Assembly (NCBI GenBank): GCA_037447655.1
Contig: JBBHKE010000675.1
Location: 65,275-129,274, forward strand
Direction of reading: 5' to 3'
Length of the DNA stretch: 64,000 nt
DNA from: Zygnema cylindricum
Taxonomy: Eukaryota > Streptophyta > Zygnematophyceae > Zygnematales > Zygnemataceae
Shown here: positions 58,457-64,000 of the stretch, piece after piece
Position numbering within the stretch: position 1 is the first letter of the stretch
How the letters are laid out: each line of letters opens with the position of its first letter
The notes under the pieces: model-generated
What the model was told of the DNA's origin: nothing
Database searches by the model: none
The model's input: the letters and a program-made list of their open reading frames with translations, nothing else
Position numbers and translations under genes: made by a program

Positions 58457-59841
58457 TGTTGTTTTTAGGAAGATTCAGTTTCATACATGCGTACGCGTAT
58501 TTGTGTGCGCACCTGTTTATTGGAATTACAGTGGAGGCTTGAACATATTTGAGGATTGGGGCAGTAAGTGTACGAGTGAAATTAAAGCGACGTAAGGAAC
58601 AAATTGAGTGGCGCGGAATGCGCTAGGAAATGGACGGCGAATCGCAAAGCGATCCGACAATGATTTAAAATATTCAAAGTATTTGAAAAATGTACGCTGG
58701 CCGGTACATAGAATCTTCTTTGGACAGGTGTACTTTATTTGCGACAAGCGCATTTATTGTAAACGACGCAGAGTCAGTACGGAAAATATTTGGAAGGTAC
58801 GGTAATTTTTTGACAAGTGGAACGTGAATTCACCACACGACGTCGTGGGATATTTGACGACTCGCGTGGATTTTTGTCTGGTTTTTTTTTTTTTGTGACC
58901 ACGCGGCACGACATCAACGGTGCCAAATAAGAGTTACGGACGACAGGCAAAGGCCGTCGCTATTTATCAAGAGTGGGGACGCGAAATCGCGTCAATCACA
59001 CGATATTTATTTTTGGACGTTCCGGATTGTTTGACAAAATTTGAGGAGTTTCGTTGAGTGACTCAGCATGAGTCAGCATACGATTTTGTGAGATTTTGTG
59101 TACCTGTAAATATTTGGAACAACATTGGTTTGTCGTATGTGTATTAATAAATTAGAGTTTATTATAATGTTTATATTTATGTGGTCAATTAGAGTTTCGA
59201 CAGTTTAATTTGTGTGTCGTATTTGCAGACAAGTGTACGCTTACGATTGCTTGACTTTCAGGTGTACACTTACGATTAGTTTATTCTTAATAATAGGTCA
59301 TCATGATTTAATAAGACTTAGTGGAAGCTACGCTAGATACTTTGACAGTTAGAGATTTGTTTACAGTTCACAAGTGTATATATAGCAATGAGCTTTGTTG
59401 GGAATAATATCATCAATGCTGGTTAGAAAAGAAGGGACCAAAGATGTAAACTTTTAGGGTTGTCGATTAGGTCATGTATTTAAATGATACATTTATAATC
59501 TGATAATACTTTTGTTTATGTGTGATGCATTCATTTATTATTATTTATATGTGTTAATTTTATGTTTGTTTGATATGCATTATTTATGTATTTGTTTTAG
59601 GGTTTCTTGTGATTTTTCATGTAACCCTAAATGTTATTCATGCATCTGTTTATGCATGCTTGCTCCGTCTGTGTACGGATGATTGCTCCGCGTGTGTGCG
59701 GATGAATGATTGCATCTGTGTATGCATGTATGTTAAATGGAGGATGTATTTCAAATGATTGTTCATTGGCGTAGCTTCACTTAGCTTTTTGCATGATAGT
59801 TTGGGTGGCTTTTGCGGTGTATTTTAGACCAAAGAACAACA
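58457..59841 (+). repeat. 5' LTR of element D
   Basis: 1385 bp, TG...CA ends. Tandem GCATCTGTTTATGCATG / GCATCTGTGTATGCATG motifs lie near the 3' end (59641-59730). Confidence 0.9.
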
Positions 59842-59854
59842 GGTTATGGGCCCA
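59842..59854 (+). promoter_or_regulatory. primer binding site of element D
   Basis: GGTTATGGGCCCA, identical to element A and complementary to the anticodon arm of initiator tRNA-Met. The ATG inside opens a frame of only a dozen codons here. Confidence 0.8.
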
Positions 59855-59965
59855 CACCCCATCTATCATATGTTAGGGTAAGTCGAGATAGGTTTGTGTC
59901 ACACGCATTGTAGCGGGTTAATTTTGTTCTTGCTGGTTGTATTGCAGTAATGGTGTGTGTGTACC

Positions 59966-60093
59966 CATGAGATCGGCCTTATCATAGTGTTGGTATGTGC
60001 CGAGTTTAATCTTGCATCGCCCCAAGGGTCATGAGATCGGCCTTATCATAGTGTTGGTATGTGCCGAGTTTAATGTTGCATCGCCCCAAGGGT
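59966..60093. repeat. 64-bp direct tandem duplication inside element D
   Basis: Two adjacent copies beginning CATGAGATCGGCCTTATC and ending CGCCCCAAGGGT differ at one base (AATCTTG/AATGTTG): a recent duplication. Confidence 0.9.
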
Positions 60094-60964
60094 TAACTTA
60101 GTGACAGTGCCGAAATGTCTACCCTCAATGAAAATGATTTATTTTGAGAAAAGGATTTTTTATTTTTGGAAAATACATATTTATTTTTGGTGAAGCATTT
60201 TGAAATGTGGAAATTTGATATATGGTGGAAAGGACAGGAAAAAGGAGTTTTACCATTTGGTGGAAAGATGTGGAATATGAAGTTTTGACATTTGGTGGAG
60301 ATTTGACATTTAGTGGCGAGATGTGGAAGGTGGAGTTTCGACGTTTGGGGGAGAGATATCCGAAAGGTGGAGTTGTGGCATTTGGTGAAAGATCCGAATT
60401 TGTGGATCTATGATTATGGAATGTTATGAGATTTTATTTTATGGAAATTGTTGTGGTAGTTTGAGGAATGTGGAATTTTGTTAGAAGTTTGGATATTTCG
60501 GTAGAATTATTTTTGGGAAAATAGATTTTGATTTATAGGAAATTTTTGGATTTAATTATTCAATAATGAAAAAAAAAATGAAATCTAGATATGTTTTAGT
60601 GAGGTAGTAGTTATTTAATTGGGGATATTTTATTAGTGTGATCCTTTGGCCTTAATTCTTAGTTGCTTTGTAACAGAATTGTGGGAAGTAGATTCGGATT
60701 TCGATATTGGTGAGAAAAGGAAAAAATGTTGTAATCGAAAAATAAAAATATATATATTATGTATTATAAAATTTGGATGGTATATGGAGGCAGCGGAAGC
60801 GTTGGTGGAACAAGTGGGAAAACTTTGTCGGAGGCATTTTGGCAGATTCAGATGGAGGAGACAACATGAGGTGACAGTGGTGACAACTGATGACGTAAAA
60901 TTTATGGAGTGTGAGAGTTGATGACGTGGCGTTATAGATTTACAAAACTAAATCTTCGGGGGAG

Positions 60965-62347
60965 TGTTGTTTTTAGGAAGATTCAGTATCGTACATGTGT
61001 ACGCGTATTTGTGTGCGCACGTAATTATTGGAATTACTGTGGAGGCTTGATCAGATTTGAGGATTGGGGGAGTAAGTGTACGAGTGAAATTAAAGCGACG
61101 TAAGGAACAAATTGAGTGGCGCGGAATGCGCTAGGAAATGGATGGTGGATCGCAAAGCGATCCGACGATGATTTAAAATATTCGAAGTATTTGAAAAATG
61201 TACCCTGGCCGGTACATAGAATCTTCTTTGGACAGGTGTACTTTATTTGCGATAGGCGCATTTATTGCAAACGACGCAGAGTCAGTACGGAAAATATTTG
61301 GAAGGTACGGTAATTTTTTGACAAGTGGAACGTGAATTCACCACAAGACGTCGTGGGATATTTGACGACTTGCGTGGATTTTTGTTTGGTTTTTTTTTTT
61401 GTGACCACGCGGCACGACATCAACGGTGCCAAATAAGAGTTACGGACGGCAGGCAAAGGCCGTCGCTATTTATCAAGAGTGGGGACGCGAAATCGCGTCA
61501 ATCAAACGATATTTATTTTTGGACGTTCCGGATTGTTTGACAAAATTTGAGGAGTTTCGTTGAGTGACTCAGCATGAGTCAGCATACGATTTTGTGAGAT
61601 TTTGTGTACCTGTAAATATTTGGAACAACATTGGTTTGTCGTATGTGTATTAATAAATTAGAGTTGATTATAATGTTTATATTTATGTGGTCAATTAGAG
61701 TTTCGACAGTTTAATTTGTGTGTCGTATTTGCAGACAAGTGTACGCTTACGATTGCTTGACTTTCAAGTGTACACTTACGATTAGTTTATTCTTAATAAT
61801 AGGTCATCATGATTTAATAAGACTTAGTGGAAGCTACGCTAGATACTTTGACAGTTAGAGATTTGTTGACAGTTCACAAGTGTATATATAGCAATGAGTT
61901 TTGTTAGGAATAATATCATCAATGCTGGTTAGAAAAGAAGGGACCAAAGATGTAGACTTTTAGGGTTGCCGATTAGGTCATGCATTTAAATGATACATTT
62001 ATTATCTAATTATACTTTTGTTTATGTGTGATGCATTCATTTATTATTATTTATATGTGTTAATTTTATGTTTGTTTGATATGCATTATTTATGCATTTG
62101 TTCTAGGGTTTCTTGTGATTTTTCATGTAACCCTAAATGTTATTCATGCATCTGTGTATGCTTGTTTGCTCCGTCTGTGAACGGATGATTGCTCCGCCTG
62201 TGTGCGGATGAATGATTGCATCTGTGTATGCATGTATGTTAAATGGAGGATGCATTTCAAATGATTGTTCATTGGCCTAGCTTCACTTAGCTTTTTGCAT
62301 GATAGTTTGGGTGGCTTTTGCGGTCTATTTTAGACCAAAGAACAACA
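60965..62347 (+). repeat. 3' LTR of element D
   Basis: 1383 bp, nearly identical to the 5' LTR. Ends AAAGAACAACA before TTAAG. Confidence 0.9.
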
Positions 62348-62811
62348 TTAAGGGTTCGTGACATTTTGACGTCACGCATACTTATGATAGGGTCGACGTC
62401 ACAGATCCCAAAACATTCCGCCATGGTTTCCCGATTTTGTTTTTTCGTCTGTTCTCACTCTACTTGCCACCAAAATAAGCTAAAAGATAGCTAAAATAAA
62501 TATTTTTTATAGATCTTTCATTTGATACCTCTCTTGCCTTTTTTCATTGTAAGAATTGTGAGATAGATGCGTTAGTGGGAGAAGGAGAGAGAGAGCCGCT
62601 TTCACGGACTTCGCTTTTGGGAAATGGCGCTCATTGGTCGAAACCCTCTCCAGTGCACCTATACGGAAAAAAGCGCACTTAAAAAAGTAACACACAGGTT
62701 GGAAACGTGCGGTGGGTTTTTTTTTTGGTACTTTGCGCTCAAAAATTGTAAAACACTTATGGCACGTGCGACAGCATCTGCCCATTCGTTTACCTTGTGG
62801 AACTTTATTTA

Positions 62812-62833
62812 AAATCACCTCGCGAGGTGATTT
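62812..62833. repeat. perfect 22-bp palindrome
   Basis: Centred on CACCTCGCGAGGTG with AAAT/ATTT arms. The homologous spot at 32654-32673 in the related element has the same arms with an altered centre. Confidence 0.9.
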
Positions 62834-62840
62834 AATTTAA

Positions 62841-63084
62841 AGTTTGAAGATGAGCTGGAAAGATGCGAAATTGGGTCGAGATGCGATAGATGACAACTTG
62901 CTACGCGATAGACGACAAATTGCAGTACATTTAAAGTTGCAAGGCAACGCAACTTGTACGGTTTCAATTTCATTTTTTTGGTACGGCTGCGGATTTTCTC
63001 AATTGTTTTCTAAGTTATGGAGGAAAACGACAAAAAATAATTGTAACTTTAGCACATGCGAAAGAACCCTGAGTGATTGTGCGT
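62841..63084. other. unassigned spacer
   Basis: A plus-strand frame (62844-63119) runs into the hAT end and has no recognised motif. Nothing else seen. Confidence 0.4.
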
Positions 63085-63495
63085 CAGAGGTCGCAAAAGT
63101 CAAAATTTTATATATCTAAAACTGACCGTTTTTTCTTTTTCAAAATCTGAGTACCCGACGCCCGACCGGGTTATGACACTATCCTAAATTGTTACCCGTT
63201 ACCTGAAACGCGTTAAAAAAAAAGTTAATCGAAACACAATTTCTCACAACTACCCGTTCCCAAATAAGTACAAAATTAGTGGTGTATCTCCCTTATACCT
63301 TCCACGATACTAAGAGTACAAAGTATTTTTTTCTGTTTTCTGCTTACTCGTTGGTAACCAATTTTATTTTTTTCGTGAATCACCCACCTGGATCCGCTTG
63401 GCCTCCCAAATTTGGCAACCGAATCTGTTCCGGATCTGAAGCAGACAGTCGATTAACGGCCGGTTACGGTTTTGGTTAACAGTTTGCGATCTCTG
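63085..63495 (-). mobile_element. short non-autonomous hAT derivative
   Basis: Ends CAGAGGTCGCAAAAG (63085) and AGTTTGCGATCTCTG (to 63495). The left end continues with the subterminal sequence of the right end of the 4-kb hAT, and the right part (CCTCCCAAATTTGGCAACCG) matches its left end, so it is an internally deleted copy in inverse orientation. Flanking 8-mers TTGTGCGT and CAGTGCGA agree at five positions. Confidence 0.75.
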
Positions 63496-63689
63496 CAGTG
63501 CGAGTAAATTACTGATTTACATAAATTCACAAGCAAACAAAATCAGGATGACTCGTATGCGAATGCTTTTTTTTTCAACATTTTATTGATAGTATAGCGA
63601 TATCACCATTGTGGCGATGTCAAAATAATTGTCACAACAACTTAGACCATAACATCCACCGTGATGTGACGATGCAATTGCATCTTTAG

Positions 63690-63856
63690 GGAGAAGCATA
63701 GGCCGCGTCGGATCTTAAATGGGTTTGATTGCCAAATTTGGGGACGGCCGGATTCGGCCGGGTGATTCAAAAAAGAAAAAAATATCGGGTACGGCCGAGT
63801 AAGCTTGGTGTAAAAAAATGTCGGATACATATTGTTGAAATTTTAACTTTTGTGAC
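63690..63856. mobile_element. further hAT-derived end fragment
   Basis: GATTGCCAAATTTGGGGACGG and AACTTTTGTGACCTTCGG echo the subterminal and terminal parts of the hAT family. The left end was not found. Confidence 0.5.
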
Positions 63857-64000
63857 CTTCGGAAGGAGGTATATTGTAACAGCAATAGCGGATCGAACTT
63901 GTTTATAAAGGGGTATTTAGGTGTTATGATTATAGAGTACTAAATTCGGTAGACGTCCGCAAAAGAATCACGCTATTTGGAGTTATATTTTAAAAGTTAT
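63857..64000. other. right edge, nothing recognised
   Basis: AT-rich sequence without a frame, repeat or RNA motif that I can name. Confidence 0.4.

Larger units (their letters stand above)
58457..62347 (+). mobile_element. non-autonomous LTR retrotransposon D (LARD/TRIM-like)
   Basis: LTRs 58457-59841 (1385 bp) and 60965-62347 (1383 bp), TGTTGTTTTTAGG ... AAAGAACAACA, are very similar. The flanks TTTAG and TTAAG form a 5-bp duplication with one change. The internal region is only about 1.1 kb, with no gag or pol motif. It keeps the Copia-type primer site (59842-59854) and a polypurine tract CGGGGGAG (60957-60964), so an autonomous Copia relative presumably supplies the proteins. Confidence 0.9.
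58264..62840. mobile_element. second, diverged copy of the 31967-32903 element, split by element D
   Basis: 58264-58456 matches about 32000-32216 (AAAGATTCT, CGAAATCG-type, TGTAGACG blocks, ATGTTTAG). 62348-62840 resumes with GGTT[C/T]GTGACATT, GACGTCAC and GCCATGGTTTC, as at 32213-32700. The empty-site sequence at 32213 shows the target before D inserted. The outer ends were not located. Confidence 0.6.

Overview
The window looks like nuclear DNA of a streptophyte (land-plant/charophyte lineage). Three intron-rich host genes can be rebuilt exon by exon with phase-compatible GT-AG junctions, and all three resemble plant proteins: a UGT80-type sterol 3-beta-glucosyltransferase, the Rpb7-like subunit of RNA polymerase III (RPC8/RPC25, NRPC7) and a GT92 galactan-synthase-like glycosyltransferase. 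Everything else is transposons, simple repeats and low-complexity tracts. A repeat-rich charophyte alga such as Chara would fit, but that is inference.

Layout. 50-4031 (minus): 5' exons of the sterol glucosyltransferase, running off the left edge. 4032-8879: intergenic, with small palindromes and candidate inverted-repeat elements. 8880-15818 (plus): RPC8 in seven exons. Its introns carry very large CT and GA tracts, and a 36-nt piece of exon 3 is duplicated as a potential in-frame cassette exon. 15819-18705: AT-rich spacer. 18706-22740 (minus): GT92 gene, five recognised exons, first exon(s) not found. 22741-24947: unassigned.

From 24.9 kb to the right edge transposons dominate. 24950-30386 is a nest: a TA-flanked MITE, a 4.03-kb hAT element with a perfect 8-bp target duplication (GTGTTCGG), and a GATATCG-rich palindromic element split by the hAT. 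31967-32903 is a further TA-flanked inverted-repeat element. 33240-36850 is a Copia remnant (E, minus) that has lost its RT. 37181-43514 is a nearly full-length Copia element (A, plus). 45279-57704 is an old Copia element (C, minus) that landed in a ~50-bp minisatellite and was later interrupted in its protease region by a second Copia element (B, 49316-55724, minus, TSD CATCA). 58457-62347 is a non-autonomous LTR element (D) with 1.38-kb LTRs and a 1.1-kb internal region without coding capacity. Deleted hAT relatives occupy the right end.

The Copia elements share one notable feature. Directly after the 5' LTR, A and D have GGTTATGGGCCCA, C has a near copy and B a degraded one. This matches the complement of the anticodon arm of initiator tRNA-Met rather than the tRNA 3' end, implying half-tRNA priming as in Drosophila copia. 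The ATG in this site, the complement of the CAU anticodon, is in frame with gag. The LTRs of A and B also carry antisense tRNA-like modules with a Pol III B-box, a hairpin and a T-run.
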